Positions 1 through 7,503 of a stretch of 24,426 bases of DNA are shown here, piece after piece; the first letter of the stretch is position 1; each line of letters starts with the position of its first letter. Made by a program: the position numbers and the translations under genes. The notes beneath the pieces were generated by a model that saw nothing but the letters and a program-made list of their open reading frames with translations, was not told the DNA's origin and made no database searches. Origin of the DNA: Collimonas sp. UBA1456. Its GTDB lineage: Bacteria > Pseudomonadota > Gammaproteobacteria > Burkholderiales > Burkholderiaceae_D. Location: the NCBI GenBank assembly GCA_002325825.1, contig DCSW01000054.1, positions 1 through 24,426 of the forward strand. Reading direction: 5' to 3'.

Positions 1-97
1 TCAAAAAAGTCGTTTTCTCGCTGCAGTAGGTTTTTCTATTCATCTGCCAAATCTACGAAATACCGAACATATTTTCAAAAAAATTTCAAACAGGTTC

Positions 98-950
98 CTA
101 GGATTTGATCGTATTCCTCGTCTTTATTTCCAACCCCCGTAACGCATCGCCAATTGCATGCACTGCTACCGCATTTCGTCCAGACCGATGGCGCCCATGC
201 AGCCGATGTGGAGCGTTTCTGCCTGGGTCAGCTTGCCAGGATAAAGGATGAAGACTTTGTCGCGGACTAGATTAGATTATAAAAAGCCTTGAACTCATAG
301 TTAGGGGGCTGTTTGGCGCATGCATCGTTACAATGGTCGGCGCCTGGATTTTGTCGAGTAAGAACTGAATCCGCCCCAGCTCGCGCATACCAGCCATCAG
401 GCTTTCATAATTCGCTGTATAGCGCGCCAGCCTTGTCGCTTGGCTGCCTTCGACAAAATACTGGTTGAGTGCCTAATGGAAGGCAGCCACAATGTGAGTC
501 GGCGGTGTGAAGCGCCATTGCGTGGTTTTTTCATGTAGGCCCAGCGATAGAGCCCTGGAATTGCCTGCGCATTCCTTCAATACGTATTTGCGCGCCAGTA
601 CAAATCCAATCCCCCCGGCGGCTCTTCGATACATTTTCCGCTGGAGGCGATAAGCGCATCGAAAGCGATCTTGTTGGTGTCGATTTCCAATGCGCCGAAT
701 GCACTTTCGCAATAGATCACGCCATCGTGGGCGATGCTGCGGTCGCTGCTCAGCTCACCCTCGACATCGGTAGCGCTGGCCGGCATGCCTTCGACGGTTT
801 CGAACACCGATACCTGGGGTGCCCCATCATTTCAATGATCTTCCCCATGCGCTTGTCGTAGTCGCCGTTGATAAGCACCAGCATCTGGCCATCGCGCGGC
901 AGCAGCGTGTTGATGGCAGCTTTGTCTTCAAAGGAATGAAGATGTACCAA
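98..950 (-). pseudogene. phnW: 2-aminoethylphosphonate--pyruvate transaminase, degraded
   Basis: PhnW is a PLP-dependent aminotransferase that converts 2-aminoethylphosphonate plus pyruvate to phosphonoacetaldehyde and alanine, the first step of AEP breakdown. Family-like pieces follow one another in order on the minus strand but in different frames: AAINTLLPRDGQMLVLINGD near 870-930, ESAFGALEIDTNKIAFDALI near 650-710, then GFVLARKYVLKE and TTQWRFTPPTHIVAAFH down to 475. After a stop there, the same frame goes on with ALNQYFVEGSQATRLARYTA, and near 190-270 another frame gives VFILYPGKLTQAETLHIGCM. The last frame closes at a TAG at 98-100. The piece containing the expected PLP-lysine (SSGKCIEEPPGG, usually SNKCLEG) survives. 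Roughly the first 70 residues are missing; upstream DNA shows no trace of them. At least three frameshifts or stops make it non-functional. Confidence 0.85.
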
Positions 951-1375
951 ATGACGCGTTAAACGTGTATCAATTTGGGTTAATAAATAGAGCTGTTCAG
1001 GCCCTGAATTCTTCTCTTTTCACGCCACATTTCACTGCGAGGCAGAATTGGAGGAACGGGCGAAGCGCAGCATAGACCGTGCTCCAAAGACATTGTTTTT
1101 GTTGTTACGGGTTGCCCCCTTTTTTTCAGAGGAGATGTTCGATTTGGCATTGCGCTGTTGCTGTTTCCTGCTGGTAGCCAATTTGTTCTCGACCATCACG
1201 GCCCGACATACTTTGTCGTATAAGTCCACGGTAAATATCCTTTCTACTTGTCTTATGTACCTGAAGGTACATAAGACAAGTAGAAAGGATTGGTACACTT
1301 TTAACACGCCATTCATGGCCGGTCTAAGTACGCTTTCCGGTACATTATTCTCGTGGAATTTATAATCTGACCTAA
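951..1375. other. Unassigned gap between phnW and phnA remnants
   Basis: This stretch replaces the missing phnW N-terminus and the missing first part of phnA. Open frames exist on both strands (for example 1032-1454 minus and 1048-1365 plus), but their translations are low-complexity or unlike any family I recognise, and each mirrors the other. The only clear structure is the perfect inverted repeat at 1237-1290. An in-frame TAA at 1373-1375 lies directly before the phnA-like reading frame. The stretch may be decayed mobile or regulatory DNA; I cannot say which. Confidence 0.5.
1237..1290. repeat. Perfect 26-bp inverted repeat (hairpin)
   Basis: Arms 1237-1262 and 1265-1290 are exact reverse complements, separated by only two bases (GA at 1263-1264). 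The left arm begins ATCCTTTCTACTTG and its inner end is TATGTACCT. The flanking bases (T at 1236, T at 1291) do not pair, so the repeat ends sharply. An intrinsic terminator would normally have a shorter stem and a T-run; neither is seen. It sits among pseudogenes and may be two fused mobile-element ends, a cruciform or a regulatory hairpin. Confidence 0.9.
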
Positions 1376-1540
1376 CTCGATACGCTCGGCACCGTGATCG
1401 GCCTGACTGCCGACCATAGCATAAACGCCAAGATCGACAGAGCCGGCCAGCCAAACGTGATCTATCTGCAGAACGTGCTGGATGCCAGGATCGGCGTCGA
1501 GAGAGCTCGCGTCATCTTGCCGATCACCGATTCGTATGTG
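1376..1540 (+). pseudogene. phnA: Phosphonoacetate hydrolase, C-terminal remnant
   Basis: PhnA is a metal-dependent alkaline-phosphatase-superfamily hydrolase that splits phosphonoacetate to acetate and phosphate. The frame starting at CTC 1376 reads LDTLGTVIGLTADHSINAKI, then QPNVIYLQNVLDARIG and RVILPITDSYV. This matches the late metal-binding motif of the family (usually LTADHGMN, then NVIYLQ and ILPITDPYV). Everything before it is gone, with an in-frame stop at 1373-1375. Everything after about codon SYV is replaced by aldehyde dehydrogenase sequence in the same frame. Only about 55 of roughly 400 expected residues remain. Assignment is from recalled family motifs. Confidence 0.75.
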
Positions 1541-2312
1541 TACGAAGCCGGTCTAGCGGAAATCGCCGACGAGATGCCGATCAACCCAGATGTCGATCTG
1601 GTGACCTTCACCGGCGGCGTGCCGATTGATAAATACATCGCCACAAGGCCGTCTAAAAACAGCAGATACTGTAGCTTTAAGGGAACTATCAGATCCTCGT
1701 GATGGAAGATGCAGATCTGAATGAGGCAGCGACATTGGCGGTATCCGGGTTCGTACAAAAATTCCGGACAGAGCTGCACTGCGGTCAAACACATGATCGT
1801 GCACCAGGCGGTGGTGGACAAATTTGTCCAACTGTTGCTGAGTAAGACCAGGGGCATCAACAACGACATGGATACCGTCATCGACATCCGTTCCGCCAGC
1901 GCATTCGAAGCAAAAGTCAAAGACACCCACCAGCGCGGCGCTAAATTCTTGTTCGACAATCTGCGCGATGGCGCGCTGTATTCGCCGACCGTGCTGGACC
2001 ATGTGCCTACCGATTGCCAACTGATGGCCGAAGAGACTTTTGGCTCGATGTCGCCGATGCGATTCGCATCTCGAATTCAACGCCTTACGGTTTGTCCTCG
2101 TCGGTCTGCATCAATGGCCTCGATTACATCACGCGTTTCATCGGCGAGTTGCAGGTCGGCAGTGTCAACGTCCGCGAAATTCCCGCTTATCGCCTGGAGC
2201 TGACACCATTCGGCGGCATCAAAGATCCCGATCTACGCCACACGGAAGGCGTACAGGAAGCGATGAAAAGCTTCTCTGCAACACCAAAACCTATTCACTA
2301 CTTTGGAACTGA
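1534..2312 (+). pseudogene. phnY: Phosphonoacetaldehyde dehydrogenase, degraded
   Basis: PhnY is an NAD-dependent aldehyde dehydrogenase that oxidises phosphonoacetaldehyde to phosphonoacetate, between PhnW and PhnA. Pieces in order: EIADEMPINPDVDLVTFTGG (1561-1620), VMEDADLNEAATLAVSG near 1700 in another frame, then GSYKNSGQSCTAVKHM, where the catalytic Cys lies in the GQ-C motif (GQSC here). TVIDIRSASAFEAKV, GALYSPTVLDHVP and EETFGSMSP follow. A further shift leads to ADAIRISNSTPYGLSSSVCI and ELTPFGGIKDPDL. The end KTYSLLW with stop TGA at 2310-2312 is in yet another frame. The N-terminal cofactor-binding half is missing and there are at least four frame breaks. It is fused upstream to a phnA remnant. 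Confidence 0.85.
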
Positions 2313-2335
2313 TTGGATAGTAAGCGTGCTGAGCA

Positions 2336-2862
2336 CCCCCACAAATTCGCGATCTGTTCTATCAGGGTGGCCATCGGATGTATAGTGACGAACCGGTCAA
2401 TCAACTGCAGTACGTGCATTGCAATCGGCGACGCTGGCCGAGCAATCCGGTGCTACGCCGCGTTGCCGCAAGATCTCGATCACAGGCTCAATCCACAAGG
2501 CGAAACGCCTTCCGCACGTGGCGTTGACGATACGCATCAGTATTTTGCGATACCGTACCTGCGCGGGTCGTTCAATCCCGCAGTGCTGGAGCCGATTCGT
2601 TTGTACGTCGACGCCAAGCGTTATTTGTGCGCCACCGATGTCGGTTGCTGGGGCGTTTGTCGGAGGAATCCAGGCGTAGCCTGGAATTGCAGGGTGGCCT
2701 GTTTAGCGCTGCTGATGCGATTGAGTCATTGCCCGTCCTTACGCCGCCGATGCCATCAGGTTGCGCCTGTGGGACGATCAGGCCAGAGTTGACGGCATGG
2801 TGACGCCCGGCTTGCTGCACTTTGTCGAGGTGATGTCTGTCTGTGCGTTGGCATCTGCATAG
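2336..2862 (+). pseudogene. HD-domain phosphonate oxygenase (phosphohydrolase-like), degraded
   Basis: The pieces match the small HD-domain proteins found beside phnW clusters (TIGR03276 type, relatives of the di-iron oxygenase PhnZ). They read QIRDLFYQGGHRMYSDEPVN at 2336, then in a new frame QSATLAEQSGATP (2422), then DLDHRLNPQGETPSARGVDD, where LLHDLGH is usual and the H-D pair is damaged. DTHQYFAIPYLRGSFNPAVL and DAKRYLCA follow, then SLELQGGLFSAADAIESLP and finally LRLWDDQARVDGMVTPGL with stop TAG at 2860-2862. Order and spacing are near full length (about 175-190 codons), but at least four frame changes break it. It followed phnY in the same direction, probably in one operon. Confidence 0.75.
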
Positions 2863-2873
2863 ATTTTTAAGGC

Positions 2874-2907
2874 ATGAGTCGTTCCCGCGTTCGTGGGAAC
2901 GACTCAT
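2874..2907. terminator. Strong hairpin after the HD-oxygenase remnant
   Basis: ATGAGTCGTTCCC (2874-2886) pairs perfectly with GGGAACGACTCAT (2895-2907), and the inner bases extend the stem by about three pairs. It sits 12 bases after the stop of the HD gene. There is no clear T-run (TTAG follows), so it may be a REP-like intergenic palindrome rather than an intrinsic terminator. A related but unpaired string (ATTCCCGCGAAC) occurs at 8818-8829. Confidence 0.55.
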
Positions 2908-2981
2908 TAGAAGTGAGTTAAAGCCCGAACCAGTTCCCGGCATAATTTGTCATTTTCCTTTTAATCTATGATAGATACCCC

Positions 2982-4267
2982 ATGCGCCCATTCTTGCTGG
3001 AAAACGTCCCATTCAACGACGGCGGATTGCCCCCCCCGCATTCCAAGGTTAGCAGAAGGACCGATGTCGGCATAATCGGCGGCAGCTACCTGCTGACTGG
3101 GTCGATCAGGTTCTTTACATTGAGCAGATTGTTTGGCGAAGCAGAAGAGATGCAGCTGGTGCAAGCCTTGGAACAGGCGGTCAATCATATCGTCGATTTT
3201 TGCTGTAACCACCCCACCGGATCAACTTCAAGCTCCGTCAGGATGGCACACTCTACGCCGCCACCACCAAAGCGCAGTGGTGGGCTCTCTGGATCCGGTG
3301 CTGGATGAATTGAATCGGCGCGGCATCAGGTCCCTACCACGCGTTGCCGGATGCCGAGGTGCAGCAGCGCTCCGGGTCGGCGCGTGATTTGTCCGGCATG
3401 TTTTAACCTATGGCGGCGACCGCCAACCCATGCAAGCTGATGCGCGGATTACGCCGTGTGGCGATCGAAATTGGCATCCGAATTTATGAGCGCACGTCGA
3501 TGCTATCGTTCATGCCGGGGCCGATGGTCACACTGCATACCCCCGATGACTCGCCGCTGGTCGGCAAGATGGTCCTGGCGATCAATGCCTGGATGGCAAT
3601 TCACTTCCCGCAGTTCGAACGCACGCTGGTGGTGTCGAGCGACATGGTGATCACCGAGAAATATCCCGGGCTGTTACAGCGAATCGGCCTGAAGGATAGC
3701 GTCTCAGCGCTCGATTTACGCACTTTCGTATTTTACTATCGTATCACCGAATACGGTCGCCTGATGATGGTCAATGGAGGCAACACCTTTGCTTGGCACG
3801 GCCGCATCCTACCGGTCTTCGACCAATGCTCGCCCTACGAGCAGCAACTCAAGCATAGCTTGCATGAGTTTTTCCTGACGTTGGCCGGGGTGCCGATTAC
3901 CGCCAGGTGGAATAGGCCTTCCGAGCGTTCGGTGACCGGCTTGCCATTCTTTGGCCGGCTGAACGACATGCCGAACGTATCCTACGGTTTTGGCTACTCC
4001 GGCAACGGCGTCGGCCCGGGCTACATGGGCGACCAGTTGTTGTGGTCGCTGATGCTAGATCCCAATAACCCCTGGAGTCGCAGTCCGCTGGCCACTAGTC
4101 CTTGGTGCCATTTTCCGCAGAAGCTTTTGCGTTACCGCTGTTCCCTGGTGGTACGCAACTCGATTCGCCGCAAAGAGTTGGCAGAAGATCAGGATCGCTA
4201 GCCTTGGTTGCTGGACCAGATCTTAAGTAAACTAACGAATGCTCCCGGTAAGGCCGACAGGTCCTAA
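2982..4267 (+). pseudogene. FAD-dependent aminophosphonate oxidoreductase (DAO family), degraded
   Basis: The sequence resembles the DAO-fold flavoenzymes recurrent in phosphonate clusters (TIGR03329, putative aminophosphonate oxidoreductase), which remove the amino group of AEP-like compounds. The N-terminus RPFLLENVPFNDGGLPPPHS and TDVGIIGGSYL carries a damaged GxGxxG dinucleotide motif. The stretch to FFTLSRLFGEAEEMQLVQAL is collapsed by a deletion of about 30 codons. After frame breaks at 3200-3400, one long frame (3410-4201) reads GLRRVAIEIGIRIYERTSML, TLVVSSDMVITEKYPG, SVTGLPFFGRL and FGYSGNGVGPGYMGDQ. A TAG at 4199-4201 interrupts it, yet the same frame continues with PWLLDQILSK to the natural TAA at 4265-4267. 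The 3' half is the best preserved coding stretch of the cluster. Confidence 0.85.
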
Positions 4268-4309
4268 AAGCCGCGTTGGGCGACTTTGTAAAAACAGCGT
4301 ATAGCTGGT

Positions 4310-4338
4310 TCAGCAACCCTTACTGGAACTTGTATAAT
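4310..4338 (+). promoter_or_regulatory. Putative sigma70 promoter of ubiE
   Basis: TATAAT at 4333-4338 matches the -10 consensus exactly. TTCAGC at 4310-4315 is a weak -35 box at 17-bp spacing. Transcription would begin near 4345, just upstream of the ubiE start at 4367. Seen by eye only. Confidence 0.5.
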
Positions 4339-4366
4339 GGAGATCTGCCAAACAAGGTTGCCAACA

Positions 4367-5101
4367 ATGACCAACACCACGCATTTCGGTTACAAAATCA
4401 TCTCCGAGGACGATAAAGTCCACAGAGTAGCCGAAGTTTTTCACTCGGTAGCCGGCAAATACGATGTCATGAACGACCTGATGTCGGCTGGCTTGCACCG
4501 CATCTGGAAAACTTTCACGATTGTCCAGGCGGCAATTCGTCCTGGTTTCAAGGTGCTCGATATTGCTGGCGGTACCGGCGATCTGACCAAGGCGTTCGCC
4601 AAGCGCGTCGGTCCTGGCGGTGAAGTTTGGCTGACCGATATCAACGAATCGATGTTGCGCGTCGGTCGTGATCGTCTCTTGAATAACGGCCTATCCATCC
4701 CAATTTCGTTATGCGACGCCGAGAAATTGCCGTTTCCTGACAACTATTTCGACCGTATATCGGTCGCCTTCGGCTTGCGCAACATGACCCACAAGGACCT
4801 GGCGTTGGCCGAAATGCGGCGCGTGCTGAAACCCGGCGGCAAGCTGCTGGTGCTAGAATTTTCGAAAGTCTGGAGGCCGCTGAAGAGGCCTTACGATGTG
4901 TATTCGTTCTCCGTATTGCCATGGCTCGGCAAGAAAATTGCCAATGACTCTGAAAGCTATCGTTACCTGGCGGAATCGATCCGCATGCATCCTGATCAGG
5001 ATACCTTGAAACAGATGATGACTGATGCCGGTCTGGAACGGGTTGAGTATTTCAATTTAACTGCCGGTGTGGCGGCCTTGCATACCGGTATCAAACTGTA
5101 G
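4367..5101 (+). CDS. ubiE: Ubiquinone/menaquinone biosynthesis C-methyltransferase
   Basis: UbiE methylates the ring carbon of demethylated quinone precursors (2-octaprenyl-6-methoxybenzoquinol, or demethylmenaquinol) using S-adenosylmethionine, at the inner membrane face. The 244-residue protein is full length. It shows VFHSVAGKYDVMNDLMSAGL (24-43), SAM motif I VLDIAGGTGDLT (63-74), the acidic end of the next strand at TDIN (90-93), the family signature FGLRNMTHKDLAL (135-147) and LAESIRMHPDQ (201-211). The frame is open from ATG 4337, but that ATG overlaps the perfect -10 box, while ATG 4367 has AAGG about ten bases upstream and gives the usual MTNTTHFGYK start; I chose 4367. Downstream in relatives one expects a Tim44-like gene and then ubiJ-ubiB; here only the first remains, broken. 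Confidence 0.95.
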   Translation: MTNTTHFGYKIISEDDKVHRVAEVFHSVAGKYDVMNDLMSAGLHRIWKTFTIVQAAIRPGFKVLDIAGGTGDLTKAFAKRVGPGGEVWLTDINESMLRVGRDRLLNNGLSIPISLCDAEKLPFPDNYFDRISVAFGLRNMTHKDLALAEMRRVLKPGGKLLVLEFSKVWRPLKRPYDVYSFSVLPWLGKKIANDSESYRYLAESIRMHPDQDTLKQMMTDAGLERVEYFNLTAGVAALHTGIKL

Positions 5102-5116
5102 GATGTAGGAGTTTGC

Positions 5117-5950
5117 ATGAAGAAATTTATGCTGCTGATGGTAGGCGCCACTTTATCGATGACAATATCTAACACCGATGCACGTCGTCTGGATGGCGGC
5201 GGCTTGTTCGACAAGCAATCGTTCTGCATTTCGCGGCAGATGCCAAGTTAACCGACGCAGAATTTCGGCAATGCCAATCAAGCCAGGCCAGCGACTCCGC
5301 CGCTACGCCGCAATCGATTCCGCCGAAACCTGCCAGCCAATGGAAAGGTATTTGGGGCGACGCCTTGCTGTGCTTCGGCCCCGGCGCATTGATGTAGCCC
5401 TTCGGTTTGGGTGGCTTGCCTGGTTCGTTCCTGATGATAGCCTTGCTAGCGGGTTCGGTGATTGTTGTTGTGCGAATGGTAATGCGCAAGAACGAAGGCG
5501 ATACGCCGGCGTCGGTCGCTCATTCCGGCACCAATGCAACGGTGCCAAATTTTGATAACAAAGCGTCCGACTTTACCCCTAAGATCGGCTCCCGCATCAA
5601 CAGCGCGCCATCGTTCTAACCTTTGGAATTAAAAGGTGCGGCGGCAACCGCAGGCGGCAGCGTACCGTGGGATATTCCTGTCAATTTTGATGTGCCTGGC
5701 TTCGTGCGAAGCACCAAGACTTATTTCATCCACCTGCAAGCAGGGTGGGACAAGGCCGATATCAACGACATCCGCAAACTCACCACGTCGGAAATGTCTG
5801 GCGAACTACGCCTGTAATTGCGGTAACGTGGCGCTTCGCCGAACAACACAGATGTGGTGCAATTGGACGGTGAATTGATGGATATCAAGATCTTCGGTAG
5901 TGATTATCTGGCCAGCGTCAAATTTACTGGCCCGATCAAGGAAGTGCTGG
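5117..5950 (+). pseudogene. Tim44-like domain membrane protein, broken and truncated
   Basis: An ATG at 5117 with a good ribosome site (TAGGAG at 5106-5111) begins a signal-peptide-like MKKFMLLMVGATLSMTIS followed by RRLDGGGLFDKQS, the usual start of proteobacterial Tim44-like proteins. A frameshift leads to a stop at 5249-5251. Another frame resumes (PKPASQWKGIWG), has TAG at 5395-5397, then a membrane segment SFLMIALLAGSVIVVVRMVM, TAA at 5617-5619, and the Tim44-like domain VPGFVRSTKTYFIHLQAGWD with KADINDIRKLTTSEMSGEL. More stops lie at 5815-5817 and nearby. The domain ends abruptly after VKFTGPIKEV near 5945, where minus-strand yjgR sequence starts. Function of the family is not settled. 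It sits 15 bases after ubiE. Confidence 0.8.
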
Positions 5951-6846
5951 AAACCTCGAAGTGCGCAATGCGTGCTGCACGCGGTTGCCTAGCTGGCCGA
6001 GAACGGTGTCGGGAATGTCCAGCGAATTTTGCGTAACGAAGAACACGCCCACGCCTTTGGAACGGATCAGGCGCACCACCTGTTCGATCTTTTGTAGCGG
6101 CAGCTTCGGTGCCTCGATAAACAGCAGGTGCGCTTCGTCAAAAAATACCAATTTCGGCTTGTCGAGGTCACCGACTTCCGGTAGGCGTTCAAACAATTCC
6201 GACAGCATCCAAAGCAGAAAGGTTGAATCCAAGCGCGGCGCATTCATCAGTTTGTCTGCCGCCAGATTATCCACCACGCCCTTGCCGCTACCGTCTGCCT
6301 GAATCAGATCGTCGATATTGAGCATCTTCTCGCCGAAGAACTGTTCGCCGCTTTGTTCGCTGATCGATGCCGATCAGGCCGTGCTGGGTAGCGTCGATGC
6401 TGGCGGCCGAGATATTGCCGTATTCGATCTGGAAACTGGCGGCGTTCTTGTCGACATGCTACAACATCGCCCGCAGGTCCTTCAGGTCTGGCAGCAGCAA
6501 GCCGTTATCGTTGGCGATCTTGAACACCAGTTGCAATACGCCTTGCTGCGTGTCGTTCAGGTTGATCACCCGCGCCAACATTAACGGTCCCATATCGGGT
6601 ATGGTGGCCCGTACCGGATGACCTTGCTGGCTATAGACATCCCAGAAGGTCACCGGCGATGCCGAGCCCATCCAGACGCCACTTGAGCTTGACCGAAGCG
6701 GCGCCGGCCTTAGCCATGCCGAATAAATCACCATTGACGTCGGCCATGAAGATCGGCACGCTGCTATCCGAAAGAACTTTCGGGAGCGTCTGCAAGGTCA
6801 CGGTCTTGCCGGTGCCGCCGGTGATACACCCTTGACAATTAACCAA
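5950..6846 (-). pseudogene. YjgR/DUF853 HerA-like ATPase, truncated at both ends
   Basis: Matches the DUF853 helicase-HerA C-terminal family (E. coli YjgR, about 500 residues), an ATPase of uncertain role. Reading down from 6846: GCITGGTGKTVTLQTLPKVL, where Walker A has lost two residues (GATGTGKT expected), and VPIFMADVNGDLFGMAKAGA. In another frame: VTFWDVYSQQGHPVRATIPD and GPLMLARVINLNDTQQGVLQ. A third frame covers 6318-6460 (AASFQIEYGNISAASIDA). The best preserved part, below 6325, reads DKPKLVFFDEAHLLFIEAP (Walker B; one F fewer than usual) and IRSKGVGVFFVTQNSLDIPD, ending at GNRVQHALR near 5960. About 30 N-terminal and about 150 C-terminal residues are missing. The 3' cut abuts the Tim44 remnant. 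Confidence 0.85.
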
Positions 6847-6959
6847 ATCCTTCAGAGGATTTCAAGCAAGAGCAATATGGTAAAATTGTACTTTTATTAT
6901 AGTTAATTAAAGCAAGAAAGAACCATCAAAAAAAATAGGCCAATATTAAACACAAAAAG
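6847..6959. other. AT-rich spacer before yebC remnant
   Basis: This 113-base AT-rich spacer separates the yjgR and yebC remnants, and neither the yjgR N-terminus nor the yebC N-terminus can be found in it. I see no promoter I would defend and no repeat. Confidence 0.4.
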
Positions 6960-7492
6960 TTGTCGCCACCGATGCCAAGCGCGACAGCGGCAGCCCGGAC
7001 CGGCATCAACTACGAAGAAGTACGCTGCAAAGGCTACGGCATCAGCGCCGCCGCGATCATCGTCGATTGCATGACTGAGAATAGAGTCAGCACTGTAGTC
7101 GAAGTCCGCCACGCTTTTCCAGGTTCGGCGGCAACATGGGTACCGAGGATTCGGTAGCATTCATGTTCAAGCATTGGAGCTAGTTGCTGTTCGTTCCCGG
7201 CACCAATGAAGATACGTTAATGGGAGCGGCGCTTGAAGCCTGTGCCGAAGACGTGATTACCGACGACGAAGGCGGTATCGAGGTCATTTGCGCCCCACAC
7301 GATTTTGCAGCATTGGAATAAGACCTGGAAAAGGCTGGCTCCACTGCTGCAGTGACGGAAATCATCATGAAACCAGCCACGAAAACTGTATTTACAGGCG
7401 GCGATGCAATCAAGATGCAGAAACTGCTCGACGCCCTGAAAAATCTGGACGATGCACAAGGAATTTATAGCAACGCAGTAATCGAAGACTGA
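6960..7492 (+). pseudogene. yebC: YebC/PmpR family regulator, broken
   Basis: YebC-family proteins are small (about 240 residues) DNA- or ribosome-associated regulators. The frame at 6960 gives TGINYEEVRCKGYGISAAAI, IVDCMTENRVSTVVEVRHAF (usually VDTMTDNRNRTVAEVRHAF). A frameshift near 7125 leads to GGNMGTEDSVAFMFKHW, a TAG at 7181-7183, then FVPGTNEDTLMGAALEACAE, DVITDDEGGIEV, a TAA at 7321-7323 and KMQKLLDALKNLDDAQGIYS, ending at TGA 7490-7492. About the first 75 residues (MAGHSKWANI...DAKRGK region) are missing, although VVATDAKRDSG can be read in another frame at about 6960. Two in-frame stops, a frameshift and a lost 5' end make it a clear pseudogene. It lies 11 bases upstream of purD, the usual neighbour. 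Confidence 0.9.
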
Positions 7493-7503
7493 TACAGGTT
7501 CAT

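Noticed and set aside
1032..1454. Minus-strand 140-codon frame across the palindrome, considered as a transposase
   Set aside because: No transposase motif is visible, the Lys/Asn/Ser-rich part looks like non-coding AT-rich sequence, and it runs antisense into phnA-like codons.
4337..4366. Upstream ATG extending UbiE by ten residues
   Set aside because: The ATG overlaps the perfect TATAAT box, the extra residues are not family-like, and ATG 4367 has a better ribosome site.
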